Positions 6,284-16,446 are shown, counted from the first letter of the stretch. The stretch: DNA of 64,000 nt from Gemmatimonadota bacterium (GCA_026702745.1 JAPPBT010000004.1:1-64000), one strand, 5' to 3'. The notes: generated by a model not told the origin, from the sequence alone. Program-made: numbers and translations.

Positions 6284-9200
6284 TTACCGCCGAGGGGGGT
6301 CCCCAGGCGCGATCAGACGATAGAGGGCGGGCGTGACGAATAGGACCAGCATCGTTGAGACAGTGAGCCCACTCAAGCCCGTGTAGGATAGGCTGGTCCA
6401 GAGATCCCGCGTGGAGGGATGCCCGGCAATGAGCAGCGGCGTGAGCCCCACGAGCGTCGTCAGGGACGTGATCAGGATGGGACGAAGACGCTGTCGGCAG
6501 GCGGCTGTTATCGCTTTGTCGATGGCCTTGCCGGCTCGCTGAAGACGAGCCATGCGGTCCACGAGCAGTATCGCGTTGTTGACTACGATGCCGATCATAA
6601 AGACGGTGCCGAGATAGGCGCCGCGGTCGAAACTTAGATCGAAAAACCAGAAAACCAGGAAGATGCCGGTCAGCCCCATGGGAACCGTCAGCAGAACGAC
6701 CAACGCCCGGCGGAACGATTCGAACAGGGCCGAGGTAATCAGCAACACAAGCGCGACGGCCAGGCCGAGGGCGAAGTTCATTTCACCGCGTTCAGCCTGA
6801 TCGAAATCGGACCAGTTTGGCACGTCGATGCGGTAGCCTGGCGGTAGGTCGACCGACGCGAGGAATGATCGGCGGTAACTGTCGGCCATGCGGATGGTTC
6901 CGACGAACTCATAGGATATCCACCGCTCATACAGTTGCTCGCTGCGAAGAATGTCCGTCGAAACGCGCTTGAAAGACAGTACTCCGGCGTCCCCGGCGTT
7001 TATTCGGCGATCATCTCCGTCCAGCGGGATACGATCGAAGCCGGTGTTATGGTCCTTACTGGCGATTGTTGTTCGATAGGGCACGCGACGACCCTCTATC
7101 AGTATTTCACCATCCGGCTGGTGGCGGTCGGTGTACGGGAACAACGCCGCGCTCAGGTCGTCCAGTCCCATGCCGGCACGCGCCAGGTTCTGTTGCGACG
7201 GTTTCAATTGTAGCTCGTAATGGGGTCCGCCGCTAGTGAACCCTCCTCGGGGCGAATGGGTGATTTCGACGTTACGAACGCGACGGTGTCTTTCCAGCCT
7301 CCGTGCTAGGCGCTCGGCATGGTTCCGCAGGTCGTCGAAATTGTACCCGCGAAGCCGGTAGTTGATGGAGACGGCCCCTCCTCCCCCCGTCGAAAACCCC
7401 TGGCCGTAACCGAAGACGGCGATATCCAGTCCTCCGAACCGGGTGGCCATGTTCTCCATATCCGCTTGCATGGCGTAAGGCAACCGAGAACGGGCAATCT
7501 CGTCCATGAAGAGGGTGTGCACTCTGGCCTGCGATTCCTGTATCGTCGTGGTTACCTGGACGCCGTTGCCACCTGCAGCCAGTGCGTATCGTTCGAATGC
7601 CGCCGCCACTGAATCCACGGTGGCGGTTTCCATCCCCGGTGGGCCGTATATGGAGACATCGATATAGGTATAGGTACCGCTCCAGGAGAACGACGGTCCT
7701 TTCCACACGTCCGTAACGAAGAGATACACGCTGAGACCGAAACCGGTTAGCGTCACGGCCACGATCGGCCATCGCCACCGGATCATAAAGGTGACGACGC
7801 CTTCGTAACGCCGGCCGATGCGCGTCAGTTTCCGCGCTTCGGCCAGCGGAGCGGCGCCGCGGTCGAGCAGGCGTCCCAGCACGGGCACCCAGATGCCGGC
7901 GACGACCACGGAAGCCAGGAGCGTCAGGCCGAGACCGAGGGCGAAAGGGCCGATGTGTTGCCTCAATTCGTCGGATAGATATATGATGGGGACGAGCGCT
8001 ACGACGGTGGTCAGCGTCGTCGCTGCGACGGGAATCAGCATTTCCGTCGTGCCACGCACCGTCGCACGGTCCCGGTCCTCGCCTTCCTCGCGTCGTCGTC
8101 GGATGTTCTCATACACGACCACCGCGTTGTCCACGAGTATGCCGAAAGCCAGGGCAAGACCCGAAATGGTCAGTAGATCGAGGCCCAGCCCGAGTGCATT
8201 GAAGCAGATCATCGCACCTAATGCAGAAAGGGCGATGGTGGAGAGGAGTATGACGACCGTTCGAAATTGACGTAAAAAAAGTAAAAGCAGCACGACGATG
8301 GCGATCAGGGCGACGGACACACGCAGTGCGAGGTCCTGCAACGCCAGACGCACGTCGTCGCTGCGGTCGACGATTAGCGTCAGGACGACACCCGGCGGGA
8401 ACAGATCGCTCAGGTCCTCCATTTGCTTCTTCACGCGGTCCGCCACGTCGAGCATGTTGGTGCCGGGTTGCCTGGCGATCTCTATGGTGATCGCAGGCAG
8501 CCCGTTGACGCGGGCCACGCCGTGTGGAGTCGAGAGGGTCCACCTTATCTCGGCGAGATCGCCGAGGCGCAGTACGCGATCATGGTTCGCGGAAACGGGC
8601 AGTAGGGTGAGATTGTGCATCCCAACCGCCAGAGGCGTTGTCAACAACGGTACTGTGGCGCCCTGTCGACGGAGGGCCCCGGCGGCGTGAGATTCGACAC
8701 CGAGGCGCATGGCCCTGTGAAGATCCGTCGGAGACAGGCCTGCATTATCCATGCGGCCTGCGTCGAGCAGCAAGTCCAGTTCCTCTTCCCTGCCACCGAT
8801 GACCTCGATGTCCGAAACGCCCTCGACGGCCAGCAGCAAAGGACGGATATCCTCCAGCGCCAGTTGCCGCAGCGCATGATCAGTCACCGGTCCGGACAGG
8901 CGATAGCTCATGAAACCGTCCAGATCGCGGAAAATTTCGGGCAGTGCCTCGGATACACGTGGCCGAACGCGGGGCGGCAGGTCTGGACGCAGGGCAGCGA
9001 GTCGGTCCATGACGAGGGTGCGTGTGGCGGCGACGGAAGCGGCTGGGTCGCAGCCCGCCTGAATGCGCGCATTCCCTTCCCTGGTGACGGACCGGACTTC
9101 GAGGATGCCGGGAACGGTGGCCAGCTCCGATTCGATAGGGGCCGTCACGTGCTTGACGACGGCTTCGGAAGAGGCGCCTGGCCATTCCGCCGAGATGATG

Positions 9201-9337
9201 AGGCTTGGGTAGTCCGTGACGGGCTGCAGCGACAGGGGTAGTTGCGCGAGGGAACCGACGCCCAGCGCCAGGACGACGAGACCCGCCGCGCAGACGGCGA
9301 TGGGGCGATGGATGGCCGAGGAGAGGAGCTTGTCCAT
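6284..9337 (-). CDS. RND-family efflux transporter, inner-membrane permease
   Basis: The product is 1,017 aa, the normal length for an AcrB/HAE-type proton-driven RND pump subunit. It has an N-terminal membrane helix (about 13-30), a first large periplasmic loop to about 335, a helix bundle to about 500, a second large loop, and a closing helix bundle from about 850. The TM4 region reads GILVDNAVVVYENI, with the proton-relay Asp followed by Asn instead of the Asp-Asp pair of AcrB. Substrate cannot be predicted. It is the last gene of a minus-strand run, 86 bp after a second RND permease and an adaptor. No outer-membrane channel gene is present, so a TolC-like partner must be elsewhere if the pump is tripartite. 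Confidence 0.93.
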   Translation of the reverse strand: MDKLLSSAIHRPIAVCAAGLVVLALGVGSLAQLPLSLQPVTDYPSLIISAEWPGASSEAVVKHVTAPIESELATVPGILEVRSVTREGNARIQAGCDPAASVAATRTLVMDRLAALRPDLPPRVRPRVSEALPEIFRDLDGFMSYRLSGPVTDHALRQLALEDIRPLLLAVEGVSDIEVIGGREEELDLLLDAGRMDNAGLSPTDLHRAMRLGVESHAAGALRRQGATVPLLTTPLAVGMHNLTLLPVSANHDRVLRLGDLAEIRWTLSTPHGVARVNGLPAITIEIARQPGTNMLDVADRVKKQMEDLSDLFPPGVVLTLIVDRSDDVRLALQDLALRVSVALIAIVVLLLLFLRQFRTVVILLSTIALSALGAMICFNALGLGLDLLTISGLALAFGILVDNAVVVYENIRRRREEGEDRDRATVRGTTEMLIPVAATTLTTVVALVPIIYLSDELRQHIGPFALGLGLTLLASVVVAGIWVPVLGRLLDRGAAPLAEARKLTRIGRRYEGVVTFMIRWRWPIVAVTLTGFGLSVYLFVTDVWKGPSFSWSGTYTYIDVSIYGPPGMETATVDSVAAAFERYALAAGGNGVQVTTTIQESQARVHTLFMDEIARSRLPYAMQADMENMATRFGGLDIAVFGYGQGFSTGGGGAVSINYRLRGYNFDDLRNHAERLARRLERHRRVRNVEITHSPRGGFTSGGPHYELQLKPSQQNLARAGMGLDDLSAALFPYTDRHQPDGEILIEGRRVPYRTTIASKDHNTGFDRIPLDGDDRRINAGDAGVLSFKRVSTDILRSEQLYERWISYEFVGTIRMADSYRRSFLASVDLPPGYRIDVPNWSDFDQAERGEMNFALGLAVALVLLITSALFESFRRALVVLLTVPMGLTGIFLVFWFFDLSFDRGAYLGTVFMIGIVVNNAILLVDRMARLQRAGKAIDKAITAACRQRLRPILITSLTTLVGLTPLLIAGHPSTRDLWTSLSYTGLSGLTVSTMLVLFVTPALYRLIAPGDPPRR

Positions 9338-9423
9338 GATCGATCAACCGAAAGACGCGTCGATTCGCGGCGGCGCGACACGGATCGCTTCCCGGTCAGT
9401 GCCGTTCCGCGAATTATACGCGG

Positions 9424-12400
9424 TCAGTTCTCGTTGGCGCGGTCCGGTCCCGCCAGCAGCCGGTACGCGAGGGGCACGACGAAAAGGGTCAGCGCGGAGC
9501 CGATGACCAGACCACCGATGAGGGTACGTGCCAGCGGAGCACCCATTTCCCCGCCCGCGCCGAACCCTACGGCCAAGGGAGCGACGCCGCAGACCGTGGT
9601 CACGGTCGTCATCAGAATCGGACGCAAGCGGCGTCGGCCGGCCTCGTGAATGGCCTCCCTGCGGGACAGGCCCTCCCTTTCGGCGCGCACGATGAAATCG
9701 ACTTTCAGAATGGCGTCATTCACCACGATGCCCACCAGTACGATAGCGCCGATCCAGGTGATGACGTTGACACTCGCCCCCCACAAGCTCAGGACGACGA
9801 CGGCGCCTGCCAGTGCCAGTGGAACAACGGCGATGATGATCCACGGAAGGCGTAGCGATTCGAACTGAGCCGCCAGGATCAGGAGGACAATCAGAATCGA
9901 GAAGGCCAGCGAGATCAGCATGGATCGGTAAGTGGTTCGCAACGTTGCCTGTGCGCCGCCGATCTCAATGTCCAGGCCGTCCGCCCGGTCGTACCTCCAT
10001 CCCGCGTCCGCCAGCAGGTCCTGTATGCGATCGGATACGCCGATCAGGTCGTCGCTGGAGATATCCGCGTTTACGATCGCCACGGGCGTCTGGTCGACGC
10101 GGTACAGTTCACCCGCGACTTCGACGGGTTCGACCGTTGCCAGCGCACGGATGGGAATCCGTCCCACCGCCGTATCAATCTGTTCGTCCATAATGGCGTG
10201 CAAGCCGGGCCGTTCCTCCTGGCTCCCGTGCACCACGATGGGTATGCGTTCATCGGTTCGGTTGAACATGGTAGCCGTCCTTCCATCCACGAAAGTACGC
10301 AACGCGTCGGCGATCTTCGCAGGTTCCACGCCGAGTTGCGCCGCGCGACGTTCATCCACTACGACGCGATAGCCCGGCCGTCCTTCGGTCCCTTGGAGGA
10401 CTACGTCAGCCAGCGGCAAACCGGACGCGGTCAACAATGACCGCAGGACGTTCGCGCCGTCTCTGGGCGGGTTTTGATGGTCGCGCCCGTCGATCCTGCG
10501 TGTGAGCACCCGGATGGACACATCGGGCTGGTTTCCGACCAGCGCCGTCGACATGGCGGTGACCGGCGGTTTCAATTCTACCTTGGTTCCCAGGCGTACC
10601 GGAATCAGCTTCCTCAAGGCCGCCATGGTCGTTCGGGCATCTGTCGCAGTCTCGTCGAGATACACCTGTATCTGCGCTCGTTCGAGTTTCGCGGTCCCCG
10701 GCGCCGTTCCCGGCACGAAGGAGGATACAGCCGCGCCCACCGTGGTCAGCGTTCCGCGCACCCCCGGGAGAGTGCGGGCGATTTCGGACAGTTCGCGCGC
10801 GGATTCCTGGGTGGCTTCCAACGATGAACCCTGCGGCAACGACAAGTCCATCCAGAACGATCCTTCATCGACTTTCGGGAAAAAGGCCCGGGGAAGGGTC
10901 CAGCCCAGGGGCACCGCGACTGCCATGAAGACCAGCAACACGACCGAAGCCCGTATGGGATGATCGATGATCGCGTCTACGGCGCGACGATACAAATCAT
11001 GGAACCTGGAAGAACGTGCAGGTTTGCGCGCCATGTCGCGCCGCATCCACCGGGCGACGAGGGTCGGGAGCAGGGTCAGTGCCACGACCCACGCGAGCAG
11101 GAGCGTCACGGTCACGGCCAGCGCCTGATCCCGGAACAGCTGTCCCGCGACGCCCGGTGCCAACGCCATCGGCAGGAAAACCGAGACAGTGGTGAGCGTA
11201 GAAGCCGCCATGGGCAGCGCCACCTCAGAAGCGCCGCGCCCCGCGGCCGAATTCGTGTCGAGGCCGGCTTCCCGGTGTCGCGCGATGTTCTCGACGGAGA
11301 TGATTGCGTTGTCCACCAGCATGCCGACTCCGAGCGCCAGACCGCCTATGGACATGATGTTCAGCCCCACGCCCAGCGTATCGAAAACAAAGAAGGAAGC
11401 GATGACGGCCACCGGCATGGCGATTGCCACGGGGATGGCGTAACGGACGTTACGGAACCAGAGAAGCAGGGCCAGGAACGCCAGCACGCCGCCGCCAGCC
11501 AATGCGGTCAGCGCGCCCTGGATGGACCTTCGAACGAAGTCGGCCTGATCGAAAGCCGCGGTCAGCGAGATGTCCGGGTATTCGGCGTTGAACCCGTCCA
11601 TCGCCCGGCGAACGTCGTCACTGGTCGTCAGCAGATTCGCGTCTGCGGTTTTCTGAATCAGGACGCCGATGGCGGGCATCCCGTCGAAGAGAACGGCTCC
11701 CAGCCGCTCGCGTTCGCCCATCTCGACTTTTGCCACGTCGCGCAAACGTATCTGTGCGGATCCGGGTTCGCGAAGCAGCACGGCTTCGCGCATCTCCTCC
11801 AAAGACTGGAAAGCTCCGTCGATCCGCAGGGCGTAGCGGTAGTTTCCGCGTCTAAGAAGACCGGCGGGCTTGTCCTGATTGTATGCCGCCAGCATCTCAT
11901 GCACGGCGTCCAGCGTCAGATCGTACGCGGAAAGACGTGCGGGGTCTATCGTGATCCGTACCTCCGGCCCCGCTCCGCCGATCACCCTGGCACGGGCGAC
12001 GCCCGGCGTCTGTTCCAGCCGGGGTCGCAGTATACGCTCTCCCACCCGTTGCAACGTGGCCAGGGACGGTCCATCTTCCCGCGACCCGGATCTGAGTGCC
12101 AGGCCCATCATAGGCGCGTTGTCCGGATCGGTGTCCAGAATCACGGGACGGTTGCTGTCCTCGGGCAGGAGAAATCGTTGCGCGTCCAGCCTTTCGCGCA
12201 CGATCAGGACCGTGTTCTTAAGATCGGCACCCCAGGTCAGCTCGACGGTTACCAGGGATTCACCCTCCCGGGAGACGGACCGTACTCGGTGTGCGCCGGG
12301 CAGGTTCCGCAACGTGGATTCTATGGGTTCGGTGATTTCGCGGGCGACCAGACCCGGCGGCGCGTTGGTCCAGGTCGTCCACACGGTGACGGCGGGGATC

Positions 12401-12522
12401 TCAAGCGGCGGCATCAAACTGACAGGAAGACGGTTCAGGGCGATAAGTCCGACGAGCACGGCGGCGCCCATCAGGCTGCATGTTGCGACGGGCCGTTGAA
12501 CGGCGAGACTGGAGAGATTCAT
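9424..12522 (-). CDS. RND-family efflux transporter, second inner-membrane permease
   Basis: The product is 1,032 aa with the same two-fold RND layout as the gene downstream but divergent in sequence, so the two are paralogues rather than a recent duplication. The TM4 region is LVDNAIISVENIARHR, and the C-terminal helix bundle has VGIVVNDAILKVDFI. The start codon follows the adaptor stop by one base (TGA-C-ATG), implying translational coupling. Having two RND permeases with one adaptor suggests a heteromeric pump like MdtBC, or two pumps sharing an adaptor; this is inference. Confidence 0.93.
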   Translation of the reverse strand: MNLSSLAVQRPVATCSLMGAAVLVGLIALNRLPVSLMPPLEIPAVTVWTTWTNAPPGLVAREITEPIESTLRNLPGAHRVRSVSREGESLVTVELTWGADLKNTVLIVRERLDAQRFLLPEDSNRPVILDTDPDNAPMMGLALRSGSREDGPSLATLQRVGERILRPRLEQTPGVARARVIGGAGPEVRITIDPARLSAYDLTLDAVHEMLAAYNQDKPAGLLRRGNYRYALRIDGAFQSLEEMREAVLLREPGSAQIRLRDVAKVEMGERERLGAVLFDGMPAIGVLIQKTADANLLTTSDDVRRAMDGFNAEYPDISLTAAFDQADFVRRSIQGALTALAGGGVLAFLALLLWFRNVRYAIPVAIAMPVAVIASFFVFDTLGVGLNIMSIGGLALGVGMLVDNAIISVENIARHREAGLDTNSAAGRGASEVALPMAASTLTTVSVFLPMALAPGVAGQLFRDQALAVTVTLLLAWVVALTLLPTLVARWMRRDMARKPARSSRFHDLYRRAVDAIIDHPIRASVVLLVFMAVAVPLGWTLPRAFFPKVDEGSFWMDLSLPQGSSLEATQESARELSEIARTLPGVRGTLTTVGAAVSSFVPGTAPGTAKLERAQIQVYLDETATDARTTMAALRKLIPVRLGTKVELKPPVTAMSTALVGNQPDVSIRVLTRRIDGRDHQNPPRDGANVLRSLLTASGLPLADVVLQGTEGRPGYRVVVDERRAAQLGVEPAKIADALRTFVDGRTATMFNRTDERIPIVVHGSQEERPGLHAIMDEQIDTAVGRIPIRALATVEPVEVAGELYRVDQTPVAIVNADISSDDLIGVSDRIQDLLADAGWRYDRADGLDIEIGGAQATLRTTYRSMLISLAFSILIVLLILAAQFESLRLPWIIIAVVPLALAGAVVVLSLWGASVNVITWIGAIVLVGIVVNDAILKVDFIVRAEREGLSRREAIHEAGRRRLRPILMTTVTTVCGVAPLAVGFGAGGEMGAPLARTLIGGLVIGSALTLFVVPLAYRLLAGPDRANEN

Positions 12523-12523
12523 G

Positions 12524-13735
12524 TCATTCTATCCTGCTCACGCGCACCGGAACGTCGTGAGCCAGCGTGACGTTTCCGGTAACGGCAACGGTATCACCTT
12601 CAGCGAGGCCGGTTGTGATTTCCTGCCAGCCATCCACCTCGCGGCCGAGGGCGACGTAGGTCCACTGGGCCCTGCCATCCCGTATACGAAAGACCAGGGG
12701 GCGTTCATCGCGGACGACGACGGCACCAGCTGGAACGACCAGCCGGTTTTCATAAAACGTACCTTCAATCCGAATCTCGGCGTACATTCCCGGTTTCAGC
12801 CGGCTGTCGGTGTTGGGAAGGTCGGCCTCAACAAAGCCCGTGCCGCTTTCCTCGTCCACCGCGGGGTACATGCGGGCGATTTTGCCTTCGAAGGACTCCT
12901 CCGGCCAGGCGGCGACCCGGACCCGTATGCCACGGCCGATTTCGACGGCGCCCAGGTCGCTTTCCAAGACGGCGGCTTTGACGCGGACACGGGACACATC
13001 CAGGAGCGTGAGGCAGGTTTCTCCGGCAGCGACCTGTTGACCTTCTTCGACAAGCCGTTCGTCGATGACGCCGGAAAAGGGAGCAAGAATGGCGGTCTGT
13101 TCCAGATTCAGCACGGCGCGCGCGTGGGCGATCTCCGCTCCGGTCAGGCCAGTGTTCTGAGCGATGAGTTCAAACCTGTGGTCTCCAGAGAGCAACTGCA
13201 CGGCTTCGTAGTCTCTACGGGCGGTCTGAAGCGCCGCAAGATCGATCTCTTCACGCTCGAAGGCCGCCTGCGCCTCATGCCAGGCAGTTCTCTTGATACG
13301 TGTCCAGGTCGTATCGGGCACTGTGACTGCGGTGGTGTCGGTGATGAAAAACGCGTACTTGTACCGGGCGTCCATGAGTGCCGAACGGGTCTCATCCACT
13401 TGGATGCGGAACCGTTCTTCTTCCAGTTTCGCCAGGAGTTGGCCTTTTTGGACGAACTCGCCCTCGCGTACTAGGACGCTTTGGATTCTGCCGCCGACCC
13501 CTGCGCTCAAGTCGGTCCGTCGTCCGGCCAGGAGACGGCCCGAGGCAACGATCGTCCTCGTCAGCGTCCTCCGGCTTGCCACCGCGGCTTCCACTGGGAA
13601 GGGTTGCATCTCGGTTACCGCCGGGACAGCCCCGGCAGGCGCGTCCGAAGAAGCGGTCGTTTCGGGCCGAAGGTAAATGACGGCCGCAACAACGGCGAGG
13701 ACGATAACGATGAGGATGGGAATGAACGTCTTCAT
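12524..13735 (-). CDS. RND efflux periplasmic adaptor (membrane fusion protein)
   Basis: The product is 403 aa. An N-terminal membrane anchor (about 4-22) leads to a barrel-sandwich hybrid/lipoyl half (SAGVGGRIQSVLVREGEFV), a helical hairpin (about 115-215), the second lipoyl half (ILAPFSGVIDERLVEEGQQV), a beta-barrel domain and a membrane-proximal domain ending VRVSRIE. This order is diagnostic of HlyD/AcrA-type adaptors that bridge an RND pump to an outer-membrane channel. It lies directly upstream of two RND permeases and 3 bp downstream of a small secreted-protein gene, so it is cotranscribed with the redox/propeller genes. Confidence 0.93.
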   Translation of the reverse strand: MKTFIPILIVIVLAVVAAVIYLRPETTASSDAPAGAVPAVTEMQPFPVEAAVASRRTLTRTIVASGRLLAGRRTDLSAGVGGRIQSVLVREGEFVQKGQLLAKLEEERFRIQVDETRSALMDARYKYAFFITDTTAVTVPDTTWTRIKRTAWHEAQAAFEREEIDLAALQTARRDYEAVQLLSGDHRFELIAQNTGLTGAEIAHARAVLNLEQTAILAPFSGVIDERLVEEGQQVAAGETCLTLLDVSRVRVKAAVLESDLGAVEIGRGIRVRVAAWPEESFEGKIARMYPAVDEESGTGFVEADLPNTDSRLKPGMYAEIRIEGTFYENRLVVPAGAVVVRDERPLVFRIRDGRAQWTYVALGREVDGWQEITTGLAEGDTVAVTGNVTLAHDVPVRVSRIE

Positions 13736-13738
13736 GAG

Positions 13739-14188
13739 TTACCCCGGATGATCGGATTCCCTCAAGAATATCATTCGATGCTCGAGGAACAACTTCCGAC
13801 GTAAGGGTTTACCGGGAGAATAAGTCAGATATCCCCCAAAGCCGCTCGTTCTTGCATACACGTGCGCGACGGGTTCGAACTGGACCCGATGCATACTGTA
13901 GTAAAACACCATTTGAACGGGACGGATTAATCTGGCCAACAAACTGGCCTTGATCGTACGCCGAGGAAAATGCACGTCACCGTCGTCATTGGTTGTCCTG
14001 GCTTGGCTGCTGTAGGTTTTTTCAAGTGCGAAATGCCGCCAATACTGCTGGACTTCTACGCCTTGCATCGGGTATCCGTCTTTATCGACCACGGTAATGC
14101 TCCAGGCGGGTACAACGGCGGACTCTACAGGATAGCCTAATACAACTGTCGCACCGATAATTACCGCAGCCGCGATGTATTTGCGCAT
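13739..14188 (-). CDS. Small secreted protein with carboxypeptidase-regulatory-like fold
   Basis: The product is 149 aa with a signal peptide (about 1-24) followed by a beta-rich region beginning AWSITVVDKDGYPMQGVEV, the pattern of a transthyretin/carboxypeptidase regulatory-like domain, with TTNDDGDVHFPRR as the next strand pair. I do not recognise the C-terminal half. The start overlaps the stop of the MauE-like gene (TAATG) and the stop is 3 bp before the adaptor, linking the redox genes upstream to the RND genes downstream. Function unknown; a periplasmic accessory is the simplest guess. Confidence 0.75.
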   Translation of the reverse strand: MRKYIAAAVIIGATVVLGYPVESAVVPAWSITVVDKDGYPMQGVEVQQYWRHFALEKTYSSQARTTNDDGDVHFPRRTIKASLLARLIRPVQMVFYYSMHRVQFEPVAHVYARTSGFGGYLTYSPGKPLRRKLFLEHRMIFLRESDHPG

Positions 14189-14646
14189 TATATTGCCTCC
14201 TTCATTGGAAGTGGTACTTGACGCGCAAAGACTAGACCTGAAGCGGCTACCAATATCAACGTATTCCGAACCAGCGCTTCGACAATGGAGACGTCTCTAA
14301 AGTCATCGTAAAATCCGAAACAACCACACGGCACGTCTGCCCCGTGATACAGCCCCCAGGCCATCGCGCCCATAAAGGACAACATCAGCAGCACTACGAT
14401 CATCGCGCTGTATCGGATCCATAACCCGATCACGAGACATAACCCGGTTGAGACTTCGATCCAGGGCAACGCAAGGGCGGCAGGGACTGCCAGCGGTTCG
14501 GGAATGAAGTCATACGACCGCACTACCTGCTCAAAGAGCTCAAATTCCGGCATCTTGGCCAGACCTGCCCAGATAAATATCCCCCCTACCACTAAACGCA
14601 GCGTTACGAGACCGATAAGAACTATACGACTATTTCCGATTGCCAT
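14188..14646 (-). CDS. MauE/DoxX-like integral membrane protein
   Basis: The product is 152 aa with four predicted membrane helices (about 8-27, 52-75, 78-98 and 122-142). After helix three it carries PCGCFG (Cys107, Cys109), the hallmark of MauE-type proteins, which are needed for disulfide-dependent assembly of periplasmic redox enzymes such as methylamine dehydrogenase. There are no mau structural genes here. With a CXXC thioredoxin-like protein three genes upstream in the same run, a role in passing reducing or oxidising equivalents across the membrane is likely but unproven. It overlaps the following gene by one base. Confidence 0.82.
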   Translation of the reverse strand: MAIGNSRIVLIGLVTLRLVVGGIFIWAGLAKMPEFELFEQVVRSYDFIPEPLAVPAALALPWIEVSTGLCLVIGLWIRYSAMIVVLLMLSFMGAMAWGLYHGADVPCGCFGFYDDFRDVSIVEALVRNTLILVAASGLVFARQVPLPMKEAI

Positions 14647-14670
14647 GATTCATCCATACCCGATTAGATT

Positions 14671-15759
14671 CTACAATGTGTCAGGAGGTTTTCTGAGCGC
14701 GTAGGTCACTACGGTGGGATTGGACGACTCGTCAGCGGGTTCAACTAACAAGTACAGAAGACCTTCCCGGGTGAAGAGCGCGCCCGGGCCTCCCATGAAT
14801 TCCGGCAGTTGAAGGCTGCCCGCGATCTGGTTCAGATCGGTATCGTACAGATCCATGAAAACGCGGGATCCTTGCGGGTCGGCGTATACCGCGCCCAGCC
14901 AATGATCGTCGATCTTAAGGAGTTGATAGAACTGGCTCCATGAACGCATATACTCATCCCGCTTTCGCATGTCGTCCAGAACCATTGCGTCGGGTGGCTC
15001 CCGCAACGGCGCGTAGAAGGGAGATTGACCCTGCGCGGTTTTTACGAGATCGCCATCGAGCGAGTATTTCCACAGGGTGTATTCGTACGGGGTCGCGACG
15101 TAGAGGAAACGACCGACCGACACGATACCGCCACCCCGGGAAGCGGCGGCGACATTGTAGTTTTCGGACTGAGGCGCAAATTCCTTGAGCGTACCGCCCT
15201 GACTGTTCAATTCGTGCACAACGTGAAGTTCGCCGCTGGTATTTACGTATCCAAAAACCCGTCCCTCGACGGTAACGTGGATACCTTCCAGTCGTGCCGA
15301 AGGAGAGAAGCTGTTCCTGAAAGCGTAGTCGCTCCCATAAATCGACACCCGCGACAGCATCATGTCGTACAGGTAGAAATCTCCATCGTGCGCGGCCGCC
15401 AATGCGAGGGGATACCGGTATTCGCCGGGGCCGTCGCCCGGGGCGCCGAGATGTTTCTTGCCGCGTCCCTTCCCGTCGAATACGTCGACGCGAGTGGTAA
15501 CGAAGTCCAGCACAATGCAATCACCATTGGACGCAACGGCGCCGATCTTTGGCAGGGGACCGAGCAGGTAGTCATCGCTCGAATCGAGATCGATCCTCGA
15601 TTCCTCCCGGAAGACATCCTCGAAAGTCAGTGGTCGTTCCTGGCTCGCGCATGCCAGCGGTCCGCACAGTCCGCATACCACAAACAGCGCGATGGCGAAA
15701 CGTGAAGCGGGACACCATCTTGTGAAGGATGGCAAGGGATTATGGTTTTTCGTGTTCAC
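14671..15759 (-). CDS. Six-bladed beta-propeller lipoprotein-like protein
   Basis: The product is about 362 aa. The N-terminus is hydrophobic and ends in GPLACAS, a lipobox-like site. The rest has repeated beta-propeller blades (for example VASNGDCIVLDFVTTRVDVF and GKGRGKKHLGAPGDGPGEY), the pattern of BF3164/NHL-type six-bladed propellers. I favour a GTG start at 15759 because GAAAGGA lies 8-9 nt upstream; an ATG at 15777 lacks such a site. It is paralogous to the protein at 16482-17633, sharing the GP-x-AC lipid site and SRGGGIV...LYV.TPYEY blades. These proteins often bind ligands or act as secreted sensors, but no specific function can be assigned. Confidence 0.8.
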   Translation of the reverse strand: MNTKNHNPLPSFTRWCPASRFAIALFVVCGLCGPLACASQERPLTFEDVFREESRIDLDSSDDYLLGPLPKIGAVASNGDCIVLDFVTTRVDVFDGKGRGKKHLGAPGDGPGEYRYPLALAAAHDGDFYLYDMMLSRVSIYGSDYAFRNSFSPSARLEGIHVTVEGRVFGYVNTSGELHVVHELNSQGGTLKEFAPQSENYNVAAASRGGGIVSVGRFLYVATPYEYTLWKYSLDGDLVKTAQGQSPFYAPLREPPDAMVLDDMRKRDEYMRSWSQFYQLLKIDDHWLGAVYADPQGSRVFMDLYDTDLNQIAGSLQLPEFMGGPGALFTREGLLYLLVEPADESSNPTVVTYALRKPPDTL

Positions 15760-15804
15760 GGTGTGATTCCTTTCCATTTCGCGTTGTGCTTCGCAGTCGT
15801 GCAA

Positions 15805-16446
15805 TCAATTCTGTGCCGCGATGGTATTCATGTAGACGCCAAGCTTCTCATAGAATGCGATGCTTCCCTGCTCGTCTTGATAATCCGAGTAATTCGCCAG
15901 TAGAACTCGATCATCACGCCCCAAGAACACGATCAAGGGGTATCTATTGTAATCGAACCTCTTTAACAGATGGGATTCGGCGTCCATTACGGCTACGTCG
16001 TGAATCCGGTACTGTTTCAGATGAGAGAGAAAATGGACCTCCTGAAGATCAGAAAAGACCATAATGGCGGTTATGTTTCTCTCCCTCAAGCGACTACGAT
16101 ACTCATTGAACAATCGAAGTTCCATGTCCAGGCAGCGGTTGCAATTCGTTCCCGTAAAATGGTACACAAGCTTATAATCGCCCGAATCTGTAAACAGGTC
16201 TCTGAACCTGGAGTTAGCGCGTTGCAATCGAGCCAGATCCGATCCTAGACTGGCGCCTTCGAGCGTATGTTCACGGATGGTCAGTTGTTCGCCTATGCTC
16301 ATGGTTACCTTGTTTTTCCACGTTCCGTTTTCGGCGGTTAACTCCGAAACTCTTTGGAACAGAACGATATTCAATGCGAGCAAGGATACAATTCCGACTA
16401 AGAGCCATCTTCGAGGTATTTCGAGACCGTACATATTTGATGACAT
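15805..16446 (-). CDS. Membrane-anchored thioredoxin-like protein
   Basis: The product is 213 aa. One N-terminal membrane helix (about 13-31) is followed by a short coiled segment and a periplasmic thioredoxin-like domain. The strand LVYHFTGT runs into Cys102-Asn-Arg-Cys105, the active-site CXXC, and later YPLIVFLGRDDRV supplies the cis-Pro strand. This layout fits a periplasmic redoxin or disulfide reductase. GAGGAGGTG lies six bases before the ATG. It lies between two beta-propeller genes and near the MauE-like gene; together they look like a redox module acting on a secreted cysteine-containing product. Confidence 0.82.
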   Translation of the reverse strand: MSSNMYGLEIPRRWLLVGIVSLLALNIVLFQRVSELTAENGTWKNKVTMSIGEQLTIREHTLEGASLGSDLARLQRANSRFRDLFTDSGDYKLVYHFTGTNCNRCLDMELRLFNEYRSRLRERNITAIMVFSDLQEVHFLSHLKQYRIHDVAVMDAESHLLKRFDYNRYPLIVFLGRDDRVLLANYSDYQDEQGSIAFYEKLGVYMNTIAAQN

